A stretch of DNA of 49,705 nt from Candidatus Kaiserbacteria bacterium RIFCSPHIGHO2_02_FULL_55_25. Its GTDB lineage: Bacteria; Patescibacteriota; Minisyncoccia; Phycocordibacterales; UBA2100. Numbering within the stretch: position 1 is the stretch's first letter; each line of letters starts with the position of its first letter. Below, in pieces: positions 26,695 to 37,600 of the stretch. The notes beneath the pieces were generated by a model. That model worked only from the letters and a program-made list of their open reading frames with translations, made no database searches and had not been told where the DNA came from. The stretch covers positions 89,626-139,330 of the forward strand of contig MFLL01000001.1 in assembly GCA_001781335.1 (NCBI GenBank). Reading direction: 5' to 3'. The translations under genes were made by a program, and so were the position numbers.

Positions 26695-27276
26695 ATGTCC
26701 CACCCTTTTGCATTTATGATGAACGCACTCGCCTCTCTCGACCTCAACATCGTCTATGCGCTCTCCTCCATCCGGACGCCTGTCGGCGTCAGTATGTTTT
26801 CACTTATCACGGACCTCGGTGGAGCGGTCGTCGTGATTCCCGTCGCTCTTTTTGTCTGCGCAATGCTCTGGTACAGGAAAGAACTTCCATACGCAATCGG
26901 GCTCATCGCGGCCGTGCTCGGAGGCGAAGTCGTCAAAGACAGTATCAAAGAGCTCGTCATGCGAGCGAGACCTCCCGTCGAACTGCATGCGATTGTAGAA
27001 GACGGGTGGTCGTTCCCAAGCGGCCACGCAACTGCCGCGCTCGCACTCTATGGCTTCCTCATCTACGCCACATGGAAATTCTCACCCGCATCGTGGCGCA
27101 TGCCGCTCACGATTCTTTTTTCTGCAATTATTCTATTTGTCGGTTTCAGCCGCCTGTACCTCGGCGTGCACTACACGAGTGATGTTGTCGCCGGCTTTGC
27201 CCTCGGCGCACTATTCCTGTGGTTCGGTGTTCTAATTGGAAAGCGTTTGAGCGGGAGCGGCGGCGCGCGCGGGTGA
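26695..27276 (+). CDS. PAP2-family phosphatase
   Basis: KELVMRARPP, FPSGHATAA, SRLYLGVHYTSDVVAG. Confidence 0.93.
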   Translation: MSHPFAFMMNALASLDLNIVYALSSIRTPVGVSMFSLITDLGGAVVVIPVALFVCAMLWYRKELPYAIGLIAAVLGGEVVKDSIKELVMRARPPVELHAIVEDGWSFPSGHATAALALYGFLIYATWKFSPASWRMPLTILFSAIILFVGFSRLYLGVHYTSDVVAGFALGALFLWFGVLIGKRLSGSGGARG

Positions 27277-27759
27277 CTCACTCATTGCAAACCAGCGGTA
27301 GAGCGCAGGACTCACGAGCGCGGCGAATACGACCGCGCCGAGTAGGTGCAAAACGGTAAAGGGCACTTGCCCTGCGAGCGCGGCGGAAAACGACTGGCCG
27401 TTGAACAACGGGCCTATGGTGAGACCGGTGACTGCGTCATAAAAAAGAACGCCGACAATGCTAAAGCGGACGAAGTTGCCGCGTGATGCACTACGGTTCT
27501 TGAAATAGAAGTACGAAGCGGCGCCGAGCGCGCCGTATGCGAGCGCAGTGACCCACGTCCATGTACCCCAGCCTGATGTGACGGCGTCGTAGAGCACGAT
27601 GCTTAGCACTCCGAACAGAATGCCCGGCAATGCGCCAAAACGCTTCGAGAGCGGCATCACCGAGGCGAGAATCGGCTCCACATTGGGCGCGCGGAATGGC
27701 AAAAGTCTAAAGGCAAAAACGGCGACAAACGTGAGTATGTATTTCAGCCAAGCAGACAT
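27232..27759 (-). CDS. multi-pass membrane protein resembling an ECF-transporter S component
   Basis: five to six TM segments; convergent 45-bp overlap with PAP2 gene. Confidence 0.65.
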   Translation of the reverse strand: MSAWLKYILTFVAVFAFRLLPFRAPNVEPILASVMPLSKRFGALPGILFGVLSIVLYDAVTSGWGTWTWVTALAYGALGAASYFYFKNRSASRGNFVRFSIVGVLFYDAVTGLTIGPLFNGQSFSAALAGQVPFTVLHLLGAVVFAALVSPALYRWFAMSESPARAAAPAQTLSN

Positions 27760-27807
27760 GGGATTTAGAGTATACCACTCGGCTCCGTTAGCGCCTGTGA
27801 ATAGCCA

Positions 27808-28155
27808 TTAACGGCTACGTACAACAGTGACGCCGGGTGTGCAGTCCTTATACATCTCCGTTTTGCGCACGGTGACAACGACGCGGCCGATGCGGGTGTC
27901 TTCAAGAATCTTCGTGGCGACAACATCCGCAAGCTTTTCAAGAAGCTTGAACGAAGGACCCTCGACAACCTCTTTTGCGACTTTTCGGAAAATCGCGTAG
28001 TTCGCCGTATCATTGATATCGTCACTCACCGCGGCTTTGTGAGTATCGAAATCAACCGCGATATCGAGCACGAATTCCTGTTCACGCGTCCGCTCCTCGT
28101 CATACACGCCATGCTTTCCACGCAGTAACAAATCTTGAATAAATATTGTATCCAT
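27808..28155 (-). CDS. folB: dihydroneopterin aldolase family
   Basis: IFIQDLLLRGKHGVYDEERTREQEFVLDIAVDFD...VVVTVRKTEM. Confidence 0.87.
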   Translation of the reverse strand: MDTIFIQDLLLRGKHGVYDEERTREQEFVLDIAVDFDTHKAAVSDDINDTANYAIFRKVAKEVVEGPSFKLLEKLADVVATKILEDTRIGRVVVTVRKTEMYKDCTPGVTVVRSR

Positions 28156-28185
28156 GTTCTTGTTGTGCAGGTTTAACTTCCTCAA

Positions 28186-29424
28186 CTACAACACGAAGCG
28201 GCCGTCTTTGTAGATGATCTTCGTCGTGCCGTTTTTCAGATGTGCGGTCACGGTGCGCCGCGTCGTCGAAATGATGTCGGTGTGTATTGAAGAGTCGTTG
28301 TAGCCCAACGCTTTTGCCTGCTTAGTTGTAAGCTTCGAGACATCACCCGAGTAACAATCCCGATACGACATACCGAGTGCAAGGTGGGTGTTGCCGTAAG
28401 GCCCGCCCACATTTTCGTCGTACAACGTCTCTGCCATGAATTTCGTGATGCGCGAGTGACGGCTGTCGGTGAGCGAGTATTCGCCGATTCTGTTCGCACC
28501 CTTTGTCGCTATCATCTCTTTCAGAAGTTTCTCATTCGTCTTCGCCTTGGATTTAACAACAAGACCATTCTTAAATTCCAACTCAATACCCGTAATCTTG
28601 GACCCGTAGCGATACAGCGGCTGGTTAAATTTGATCCAGCCCTCGGTACCGCGCCAATCCGGGCTGGTGAATATTTCAAAGCTCGGAATATTCGCACCTG
28701 AACCGGAGCGCCATGCACGCTTTTCACCAAGTTTAATCCAGAGATCCATGTCAGGGCCGACGGCGTGCAATCGGTCCACCTTGGGCGTAATTGCATTAAG
28801 CTTACGACGATATTTCTCGATTTCAATATATACCCGCTTCCATTTTGCTATCGGATTCTTCTCATCCAAAAAGCAGGCTTTGATAATCTGATTCCAGTAC
28901 TCCTTCTCCGAAAGCCCGGCTTCCTTCGCCATCGCGGGCGTGCCATACATCGCGATGGACCATGAAAGTTTGCCTTTCCATTCCTTTTGATGCCGCCAGT
29001 CCATAAACGGCTTCATTGCGGCACCTCTCGCCATCATTCTTTTCGGGTCTATCCCGTCCATAAGATGCATGTCTCTGTCGGCAAGTATAAAAAGTGAGTG
29101 GTCCATCTCGTCCACGACCCCGCGCAGATATTTTGCCGGAAAGAATTTTATCTGCTCGTCCGAGGCATTCTCATAAAAATGTCGGCTCGTGCTGTCGTTG
29201 CGGCGCATGTCGCCCTTCTCTTCATCGGGTGCATAGTGCGGAAGCACATGCCCGCCGGCGTCGATAATCGCGTTGAAGATTGCAACATACAGGGGCTTCG
29301 CGCTCTCATTCGCGGAGAGCCGCACGACGTCGCCTTTCTTAATTCCCTTCCCCCCGCCGAGTGCAAAATTCACCATCACATCGGCGTATTTCTTTAAAAT
29401 TGTATCGCTGGGCGTGTATGACAT
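28186..29424 (-). CDS. M29-family aminopeptidase
   Basis: GDVVRLSANESAKPLY, NIPSFEIFTSPDWRGTEG, GGPYGNTHLALGMSY. Confidence 0.92.
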   Translation of the reverse strand: MSYTPSDTILKKYADVMVNFALGGGKGIKKGDVVRLSANESAKPLYVAIFNAIIDAGGHVLPHYAPDEEKGDMRRNDSTSRHFYENASDEQIKFFPAKYLRGVVDEMDHSLFILADRDMHLMDGIDPKRMMARGAAMKPFMDWRHQKEWKGKLSWSIAMYGTPAMAKEAGLSEKEYWNQIIKACFLDEKNPIAKWKRVYIEIEKYRRKLNAITPKVDRLHAVGPDMDLWIKLGEKRAWRSGSGANIPSFEIFTSPDWRGTEGWIKFNQPLYRYGSKITGIELEFKNGLVVKSKAKTNEKLLKEMIATKGANRIGEYSLTDSRHSRITKFMAETLYDENVGGPYGNTHLALGMSYRDCYSGDVSKLTTKQAKALGYNDSSIHTDIISTTRRTVTAHLKNGTTKIIYKDGRFVL

Positions 29425-29466
29425 CGTCCCAGACTACTCGGATAAAACCAATTTGTCTAGAAAAAA

Positions 29467-29486
29467 CCGCGGGGCGTGCCCCGCGG
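29467..29486 (-). terminator. CCGCGGGGC-ac-GCCCCGCGG followed by T6 (minus strand)
   Basis: 9-bp perfect stem and T-run. Confidence 0.88.
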
Positions 29487-29506
29487 CTTTCACGACTGGA
29501 CCAAAG

Positions 29507-29920
29507 TCAGGCCGCTAGAGGCTTGCCGCGCGTCAGGCTGAACTTCTTCTTTTTGTTGGGATTTTCTCCCTGACGTGGCAGCGGATCTTTGAACTGAATT
29601 TCGACAGAGGCATCCCGCCAAATCAACTTGTCTTTGGCGTCGCGGGTATTTGCCTCGGCCACGTGCGTTGCTCGGACATCAAACTCGTACCACCGGTCGC
29701 CGATTCCGAACATTCCCAAGCGACCTTTCAGTACGCTGGTACGCGTCCCGGTGCGCTTTGTTGTGCGCTCCTTCGCATTGACACGCCACCGCACCCACTT
29801 TAGGTGTGCGCCGCCGGGGTAATACATGCCTTGAAAGTGCAGGCCCAGAATGTCCATGACACCTTGGTAGACCTGGTCGGTGATATCGATCGTACGTTCG
29901 GTAGCTATTGTCTCGCTCAT
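29507..29920 (-). CDS. hypothetical protein (137 aa)
   Basis: SD (gggagcgcaatATG) and strong downstream terminator. Confidence 0.65.
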   Translation of the reverse strand: MSETIATERTIDITDQVYQGVMDILGLHFQGMYYPGGAHLKWVRWRVNAKERTTKRTGTRTSVLKGRLGMFGIGDRWYEFDVRATHVAEANTRDAKDKLIWRDASVEIQFKDPLPRQGENPNKKKKFSLTRGKPLAA

Positions 29921-30059
29921 ATTGCGCTCCCATCGGAGTGCGCCGACGGACAATTCCGCCGGCTACTGTCCATCGACAGCAGAACACCCACTCGAGTGGA
30001 GATTCTGCTGGCGACGACGTCTAGGCGAGACTATACGATTTGATGGAACAGTCTGTCAA

Positions 30060-31571
30060 TTAAACCTTTCTCACTTCTTTTGCGCGCTCTTTGATATCTA
30101 TCGGGTAGACGCCCGTGAAGCACGAGGTGCAGAATTGCGATTCGGGAAGCCCTGTCGCGCGTATCATGCCTTCGTACGAGAGGAAGCGGAGTGAGGTCGC
30201 GCCGAGATACTCGCGCATTTCTTCGACGGACTTCGTCGAGGCCATGAGCTTTTCCTGCTTGGGTGTGTCGATGCCGTAAAAGTCGGGGTACTTCACCGGC
30301 GGCGAACACGAAAGGAAGTGCACCTCTTTAGCGCCCGCGTCGAAAAGCATTTTCACGATTTGCCGCGAGGTGGTGCCGCGGACGATTGAGTCGTCAACGA
30401 CGACAAGACGCTTGCCTGCGATAACCTCGGGAATCGGCGTGAGTTTCGATTTCACACCCTGCTCGCGAATATGCTGTTCCGGCTGAATAAACGTGCGGTG
30501 AATGTAGCGGTTCTTGGCGAGTCCCAATTCCATGGGAATCCCGCTGTGTCGAGCATACCCGACCGCGGCCGGAATCGCGGTCTCGGGCACGGGAATGACG
30601 ACGTCGGCTTCGATTTTGTTTTCTTTTGCGAGCTCCACACCGCAGTTCTTGCGCATCTCGTACACCGATTTACCGAGGAGATGACTGTCGGGACGCGCAA
30701 AATATACGAACTCGAAAATATCGAGTTTCTGATTCCCCTCTGCGAGTTGCTCACTACGCAAACCGTCCGCATCCACTATCGCCATCTCGCCCGGCTGTAC
30801 GTCGCGAAGGAATTCCGCACCTATCGGCGGAAATGCGCATGTTTCCGACGCGAAGACGAATCCCCCGTTGAGCTTCGCAAGCGAAAGCGGACGGATGCCG
30901 CAGGCGTCGCGGATGGCGATAATCGAATCGGCCGACATGACGAGAACTGAAAACGCTCCGGTAAGGAGCGGGTATACTTCTTTGATTGCATCTTCGAGCT
31001 TGGCGCCCTTGCGCATCGCGGCACCGATAGATTCTACAATCATGCGCGAGTCGGAAAAATCCTCCGAGGCGACACTGTGTGCCGCGATATATTGCTCGAG
31101 CGCGGTGGTGCTCGGGAGATTGCCGTTGTGCACGAGCGCGATAGCGCCGTCGTCGGGGCCGGAGCAGAGCGAGATTGAATCGAGCAAGCTGGGGCTCATG
31201 TCGCCGTAATCGATTTTTTCGAGCGCGCTGTTCCCCGCCGCGAGCATCGGCTGTGCGTGTTTTACCTTGGAATTGCGCGAAGTCGAATAACGATTATGGG
31301 CCACTGCGACGTGGCCCTTGAGTGATTCCATGATGTCTTCGGTGAAGACCTGCGAGACAAGGCCCATGCCTTTGTGCAGGCAAACCTGCTCTCCGTCGCC
31401 CGCGGCGATGCCTGCGCTTTCCTGCCCGCGATGCTGGAGTGCGTAGAGACCGAAGAAGGACAGGCGAGCGACATCGAGCCCTTTGCCGTAGACACCGAAG
31501 ACCGCACATTTCTCCCCAAGCTCCCCCGAACCGATTTCTCTGTCTGTGGTCGGTTGAGGGATGTGTGCCAT
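30060..31571 (-). CDS. purF: amidophosphoribosyltransferase
   Basis: KCAVFGVYG, ALQHRGQESAGIA, VVVDDSIVRGTTSRQIV. Confidence 0.96.
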   Translation of the reverse strand: MAHIPQPTTDREIGSGELGEKCAVFGVYGKGLDVARLSFFGLYALQHRGQESAGIAAGDGEQVCLHKGMGLVSQVFTEDIMESLKGHVAVAHNRYSTSRNSKVKHAQPMLAAGNSALEKIDYGDMSPSLLDSISLCSGPDDGAIALVHNGNLPSTTALEQYIAAHSVASEDFSDSRMIVESIGAAMRKGAKLEDAIKEVYPLLTGAFSVLVMSADSIIAIRDACGIRPLSLAKLNGGFVFASETCAFPPIGAEFLRDVQPGEMAIVDADGLRSEQLAEGNQKLDIFEFVYFARPDSHLLGKSVYEMRKNCGVELAKENKIEADVVIPVPETAIPAAVGYARHSGIPMELGLAKNRYIHRTFIQPEQHIREQGVKSKLTPIPEVIAGKRLVVVDDSIVRGTTSRQIVKMLFDAGAKEVHFLSCSPPVKYPDFYGIDTPKQEKLMASTKSVEEMREYLGATSLRFLSYEGMIRATGLPESQFCTSCFTGVYPIDIKERAKEVRKV

Positions 31572-31607
31572 AGAAAAAATCATTGTACCAAATATTTCCC
31601 AAAGCGA

Positions 31608-31627
31608 GAGGCGCCCGAAGGCGCCTC
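31608..31627 (-). terminator. GAGGCGCC-ttcg-GGCGCCTC hairpin
   Basis: 8-bp perfect stem with UUCG-type loop after the 31650-32201 gene. Confidence 0.6.
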
Positions 31628-31649
31628 GTATTGTTTGTGCACTGTCGCG

Positions 31650-32201
31650 TCATCCACCCAATGCGAGTGAAAAATCGCTCGCACCACGGAGGCTCTTTGC
31701 CGACGTCAGAGTCCCGGCGTAGATGCTCCGGTATCCGCGGTGAATCTCGATGACAGACGGGTCTTCCCACGACGGGTACGGAATGAGCGTCCCATCGAGG
31801 AAAAAGTGCGGATGTAAATGACCCGACTTTGCCACGAGATCGTCGAGGATCTCGGCTCGACCGTCGCAATAGTCGAAGAAGGCGGCATCGAGCGGAATAA
31901 ACGTATCCGCTCCGAAGACCGGGCACATCCGACACAGCACCAGTTTGTGGACCCAGCGTTTTAGAAGATGGGACCGCGCATCGCTAAATTCAGCGTAGCG
32001 GTGCACCATGTCAATCCCGCGAACCAATCGCCCGCGTCTGTCGCGGCACGGGACAAGCTGGACCTTCGACAACTCCACTATAGTGATATGGCGCGAGCAG
32101 GGATTGGTCTCCGGAATCACTTTCCTGCTCAAGCCGAACGAGTCATACAGACCGTTCCATGTGGAGTGTCTGTTTATCGTTACCCTTTCTCGCCTGCTCA
32201 C
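31650..32201 (-). CDS. hypothetical protein (183 aa), probable GTG start
   Basis: SD (tagggagaggcatGTG) at 32201. Confidence 0.6.
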   Translation of the reverse strand: MSRRERVTINRHSTWNGLYDSFGLSRKVIPETNPCSRHITIVELSKVQLVPCRDRRGRLVRGIDMVHRYAEFSDARSHLLKRWVHKLVLCRMCPVFGADTFIPLDAAFFDYCDGRAEILDDLVAKSGHLHPHFFLDGTLIPYPSWEDPSVIEIHRGYRSIYAGTLTSAKSLRGASDFSLALGG

Positions 32202-32282
32202 ATGCCTCTCCCTAGAGGCGATACTAATTACAAATTCGCCAGCCGCGATTATGCCACGGACTGCACGGCACGGCAAGTGCGG

Positions 32283-32687
32283 TTAATGTGCCTGTTTATC
32301 GAGCGTGAGCCAGTCTGCCCCGCCGAGCGAGAGCGCGAGTGTCGTGAGCGCGAGTGTGAAATCGCGCACGCCTATGTCGTTGTAGCCGATTCCGAATGCG
32401 ATGACGAAAAGGTGAAGTGCGAGCAGGAGCGCGACCCAACGGGTCAGGAGTCCGACGGCGAGCATCGCGCCGAGAATGACTTCAAACCAGCCGTTGAACA
32501 GCACGATGCCAGCCGGAGAAATCCACGTGAGATTAGCCGCCCACGCCGGAAGCCACGACAGCCAGCCGAACGGGTCCATCACCTGTGAAAATCCGAACCA
32601 CAGAAACAGCGCCGCAAGAGCGAGTCGCAAGACGACGGGGGCAAAGGCGCGCGCATCACGGTCGGTCATACTATTGAACGATTGCAT
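32283..32687 (-). CDS. DoxX-family membrane protein
   Basis: four TM; RLALAALFLWFGFSQVMDP, GWFEVILGAMLAVGLLTRW. Confidence 0.83.
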   Translation of the reverse strand: MQSFNSMTDRDARAFAPVVLRLALAALFLWFGFSQVMDPFGWLSWLPAWAANLTWISPAGIVLFNGWFEVILGAMLAVGLLTRWVALLLALHLFVIAFGIGYNDIGVRDFTLALTTLALSLGGADWLTLDKQAH

Positions 32688-32877
32688 CTACCTGCACGAC
32701 CGGAGGTGTCGTGGTCGCTGTCGAATCTGCCGGAAGAGTCGTGTCCTCTTGTGCATCGGTGGGTACCATCTGCGGATTTGTAGGAAGCGGATGCGGGTTG
32801 CGTGTCTGCATATAGACGAGCCCGCCGACGGCTACGACGAGAATCAATCCGATGGCAAGCGGTGTTGATGCATTCAT
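32671..32877 (-). CDS. small single-TM protein with Pro/Thr-rich tail
   Basis: MNASTPLAIGLILVVAVGGLVYMQTRNPHPLPTNP... Confidence 0.55.
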   Translation of the reverse strand: MNASTPLAIGLILVVAVGGLVYMQTRNPHPLPTNPQMVPTDAQEDTTLPADSTATTTPPVVQVDAIVQ

Positions 32878-32907
32878 GGCGTGATGCGACGATTCTATCA
32901 CGATGTG

Positions 32908-34131
32908 CTACTCCGATGCGAGCCTCTCGATTGCGACGACATAGGCGGCGTCGCGTAGCGTCACTCCGCGCTCGCGCGCCGTCCGGAACACCGCGTCGGA
33001 GGCCGCGCGCATTTTCTTTTCCAGTTTCTTGAACACCTCGGCTTTCGTCCAGCGCTCATCGCGTCTATTTTGGAACCACTCGAAATACGAAACCGCGACG
33101 CCGCCGGAATTCGCGAGAATATCGGGAATGACCGTGACGTTGTTCGCCCGCAATATTTCCTCGGCTTCGGGAGTCGTCGGACCGTTCGCCATCTCGAGCA
33201 CGACGCTCGCCTTCACGCCTTTCGCGATATCGGCCGTAAGAGCATTTTCGAGCGCCGCCGGCACGACGATGTCCACGGGCAGCGTCAGAATCTCATCATT
33301 TCTTATCGCTTTCGCGGCGGGATATCCCGCAAACGACCCGTGCTCCTTTTTGAATACCTCAAGAGCATCAATGTCATTGAATCCCTTGCCCGAGAAAATC
33401 GCACTTTTGGAATCGGAAAGCGCGACCACTTTGTATCCGGACTTTTGGAGGTAGCGGGCAAGATAGCTTCCGACATTGCCGAATCCCTGTATCGCAACTG
33501 TTTTGCCTTTTCCGCTCACGCCGCGCAAGCGAAGTATCTCGTCGAGCGCGAAACTACCGCCGAGGCCGGTCGCTTCCGTACGCCCTTCGGAACCGCCTGC
33601 GCCCAGTGGCTTACCCGTCACCACGGAGAGCGCCGGATGACCGACCGTTTTCTCATACTCATCGCGTATCCAATCCATAATCTTGCCGTTGGTGTTTACA
33701 TCGGGTGCGGGCACATCGAGCTCGGGCCCGATGACGGGAGCGAGCCTGCGCGTAAACTCGCGCGTGAGGCGTTCGAGTTCACCTTCCGACAATTCTTTCG
33801 GATTCACGGCAATGCCGCCCTTACCTCCGCCAAAAGGCACGTCGACGAGCGCGTTTTTCATCGTCATCCAGAATGAAAGCGCCTTTACCTCGTCCATGTC
33901 AACATCGGGGTGATATCGCGTGCCGCCTTTGTACGGACCGCGGATGTTGTTGTGTTGGACGCGAAAACCGCTGAAGACGCGGACACTACCGTCGTCCATT
34001 TTTAAGGGTAACGATACTTCAACGATGCGATCCGGCTGGGAGAGCCGCGCGAGCAGTAGCGGGTCGAGCGAGAGCGCCTGTGCCGCCTTTTGCAATTGCG
34101 TCTGTGCCGTTTCCCATGGATTCGCGCGCAT
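32908..34131 (-). CDS. gdhA: Glu/Leu/Phe/Val dehydrogenase
   Basis: FRVQHNNIRGPYKGGTRYHPDVDMDEVKALSFWMTMKNALVDVPFGGGKGGI, QGFGNVGSYLARYL. Confidence 0.95.
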   Translation of the reverse strand: MRANPWETAQTQLQKAAQALSLDPLLLARLSQPDRIVEVSLPLKMDDGSVRVFSGFRVQHNNIRGPYKGGTRYHPDVDMDEVKALSFWMTMKNALVDVPFGGGKGGIAVNPKELSEGELERLTREFTRRLAPVIGPELDVPAPDVNTNGKIMDWIRDEYEKTVGHPALSVVTGKPLGAGGSEGRTEATGLGGSFALDEILRLRGVSGKGKTVAIQGFGNVGSYLARYLQKSGYKVVALSDSKSAIFSGKGFNDIDALEVFKKEHGSFAGYPAAKAIRNDEILTLPVDIVVPAALENALTADIAKGVKASVVLEMANGPTTPEAEEILRANNVTVIPDILANSGGVAVSYFEWFQNRRDERWTKAEVFKKLEKKMRAASDAVFRTARERGVTLRDAAYVVAIERLASE

Positions 34132-34132
34132 A

Positions 34133-35254
34133 TTACTGATACTGAATGTAGATAGGGCGCGGCTTGAGTCTGAGAATTTCCTGCGGGGAGAGCATTCCTG
34201 CCGAGGGCGGTTTGGTGTCGTTCTTATAGAAGAGTTTGAAGCCGGTGAATTGTATCGGCTCTGACGCGACGACCGTATTGTATGTATTGATTTTCTTCGC
34301 GGGGAAACCCCACCCGTCCATGTCCACCACTATTTGCACTTCGGGAAGCGGCGTGATGCGCTTGTACCCCGTCAGCATGTCATCCGTAAAGCGATGTATG
34401 ACGAGTATTTTCGGCGGCAAATTGTTGTCGCGCACCAAACCCGCGAGATACTGCCCCACCCAATTGATATCATCCGCATTGAACGTGCCGATGACAGTGC
34501 CCGGCTTCTCCCCGCCTTTCATAGAGAACTCCGGGTCAACGCCGACGTGCACATTCGGCAGTTTGAGATACTCCTCGTACACCGGCAATTCTTTTTGCAA
34601 AGTGGAAAGCCCAACCTGAAAATCAATAAAGACGACACCGCTAACCTTCTTCGCCATATCAAGTGCGATGTCTATCTGACTATCCGGCATTCGTGCGCGG
34701 TACATGCTGTCCTTGCCCGCCGCTTCCTGCGCTGTGACGAGAATATAATGAATGGCAGGAATGACCGGCGTCGTCGGGTCTGCGGCTTCCCAATTGGCGA
34801 CCTCTGCACGGAGCTTCGCGAGCATGACATCTTCCGGATACTCGCCGAGCACCCCCATGCCTTTGGAATAAAAGTTGCCGTAGTACGCGATGATGCGATT
34901 GAACGGCAAAAGCGCGCCTGCATTCGGGTACACGGTCTTCGCGGGCCAGAGCGGCACTTTCTTGGGGGTAGTCGTCGCGGTACTCGTCGAAACGGGCTCG
35001 GGGGCCGGCAACGTAGTTGTCGCAAGCGCGAGTACAAGCATGCGGCGGTCATAGTCCGCGGTATCAATCTTCGGTAACACAGGGACCGGCTTCCCTTCCG
35101 TCACCTCCGCGAGCGCGGAGTAATACGAGACGCCGAACATGTCGGAAACTACCGCGTACAGAAGGAACACACACCCGACGCCTACTGCGACCCCGAACAC
35201 CGCCGGCACCATGCGCGAACGCCCCAACCGCGACACTTTGTTTGCGCGCGCCAT
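34133..35254 (-). CDS. membrane-anchored extracytoplasmic protein (373 aa), function unknown
   Basis: N-terminal TM, large soluble domain; ends just before gdhA (probable operon). Confidence 0.75.
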   Translation of the reverse strand: MARANKVSRLGRSRMVPAVFGVAVGVGCVFLLYAVVSDMFGVSYYSALAEVTEGKPVPVLPKIDTADYDRRMLVLALATTTLPAPEPVSTSTATTTPKKVPLWPAKTVYPNAGALLPFNRIIAYYGNFYSKGMGVLGEYPEDVMLAKLRAEVANWEAADPTTPVIPAIHYILVTAQEAAGKDSMYRARMPDSQIDIALDMAKKVSGVVFIDFQVGLSTLQKELPVYEEYLKLPNVHVGVDPEFSMKGGEKPGTVIGTFNADDINWVGQYLAGLVRDNNLPPKILVIHRFTDDMLTGYKRITPLPEVQIVVDMDGWGFPAKKINTYNTVVASEPIQFTGFKLFYKNDTKPPSAGMLSPQEILRLKPRPIYIQYQ

Positions 35255-35293
35255 GATTACGCTATTCTACCTTACGGACGACGTAGAGCGAGT

Positions 35294-35322
35294 GAAGAAC
35301 GCGAGCCATGCTCGCGTTCTTC
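35294..35322. repeat. perfect hairpin GAAGAACGCGAG-ccatg-CTCGCGTTCTTC
   Basis: 12-bp arms, 5-nt loop, intergenic; second hairpin AAACCGGcaaCCGGTTT follows. Confidence 0.85.
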
Positions 35323-35354
35323 CGAGCCGAGGAGTTCGAAAACCGGCAACCGGT

Positions 35355-35576
35355 TTATGCGGCGACGGAAAGTATTTTCGACGGATGGTGATGACCCTTC
35401 ACGATGCGAACTCTCTTGACCGGCACCTTCAGGTAAAGCGCGACAAGCTCAACGACGCGCTCGTTCGCCATATTTGCTTCCGGTTTCTCGCGTACCGCTA
35501 TTTCGAACTTGCCTTCAGAAACCTCGCGAATGCTCTCGTTCTTGGCTCCCGTCTTGACGCGTACTTTAACGTGCAT
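35355..35576 (-). CDS. DUF167 family protein
   Basis: VRVKTGAKNESIREVSEGKFEIAVREKPEANMANERVVELVALYLKVPVKRVRIVKGHHHPSK. Confidence 0.9.
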   Translation of the reverse strand: MHVKVRVKTGAKNESIREVSEGKFEIAVREKPEANMANERVVELVALYLKVPVKRVRIVKGHHHPSKILSVAA

Positions 35577-35659
35577 ACGTGGCAGAGTCAGACATTGCCA
35601 TAGTAGCGGCTAAAAAGAGAAAAGCCTACTCCCGAGAATCGGTTTCGGCTCATAAGTTT

Positions 35660-36049
35660 TCACGGATAGAAAGTCACTTCTTTCTCAAACATCCTGTAAA
35701 TGCGCTTCAGGGCCGGATACCACCTGTTATTGCTGATGTTGAGGGCGTCGTTCCACGCAACTTGGAGGTCTGGTGACGCTGCGATTTCATCCAATTGTGC
35801 AACCGCGACGCTTCTTCCTTCGTCCGTGCTCTGCATATAGGCATTCTGTAAAAGCAGGTAGAGCCCTCGCGCGGAGGTGGTCGCCTCTTCTTCGTTCATC
35901 ACCATTTTCCCGTGAAGCACGCGGGCACCCGGCGTAGTTATGAGTAACCTCGTTCTTTCGGTAAAGATGATTGTCACCCCGTTAATCAGGAGTCTCTCTG
36001 CGGGCGCCAATTCAAGTGAAAGACCCTTTCGACCGCTTTCTGTGGCCAT
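35660..36049 (-). CDS. hypothetical protein (129 aa)
   Basis: strong SD (taaggagttgtaacgATG). Confidence 0.6.
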   Translation of the reverse strand: MATESGRKGLSLELAPAERLLINGVTIIFTERTRLLITTPGARVLHGKMVMNEEEATTSARGLYLLLQNAYMQSTDEGRSVAVAQLDEIAASPDLQVAWNDALNISNNRWYPALKRIYRMFEKEVTFYP

Positions 36050-36144
36050 CGTTACAACTCCTTAAAAAGAGGTTGACCGGGGTTTCGCCGCAGAAAACTA
36101 TACACCGCTAATGTAGACTTGTCAGCCCGCGGCCGCGAGCTTGG

Positions 36145-36288
36145 TTACCTCACCTTCTGCAGGCAGCGCAGGCACTCGAGCTGGCCTTCGCGGGTCTTGA
36201 TGTATTTGTTGCCGCATTTGCACTTCACGACTGCCGGCGCGTTCGGATTGTCTATCCACTTCCCGTCTTTCATGAAATTTTTTGACAT
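36145..36288 (-). CDS. small zinc-ribbon-like protein (47 aa), not in the ORF track
   Basis: MSKNFMKDGKWIDNPNAPAVVKCKCGNKYIKTREGQLECLRCLQKVR*, paired CxC / CxxC. Confidence 0.55.
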   Translation of the reverse strand: MSKNFMKDGKWIDNPNAPAVVKCKCGNKYIKTREGQLECLRCLQKVR

Positions 36289-36316
36289 ATGATTATTTAT
36301 GGTGAGCGTAGTCGAA

Positions 36317-37600
<1,284 letters not shown>

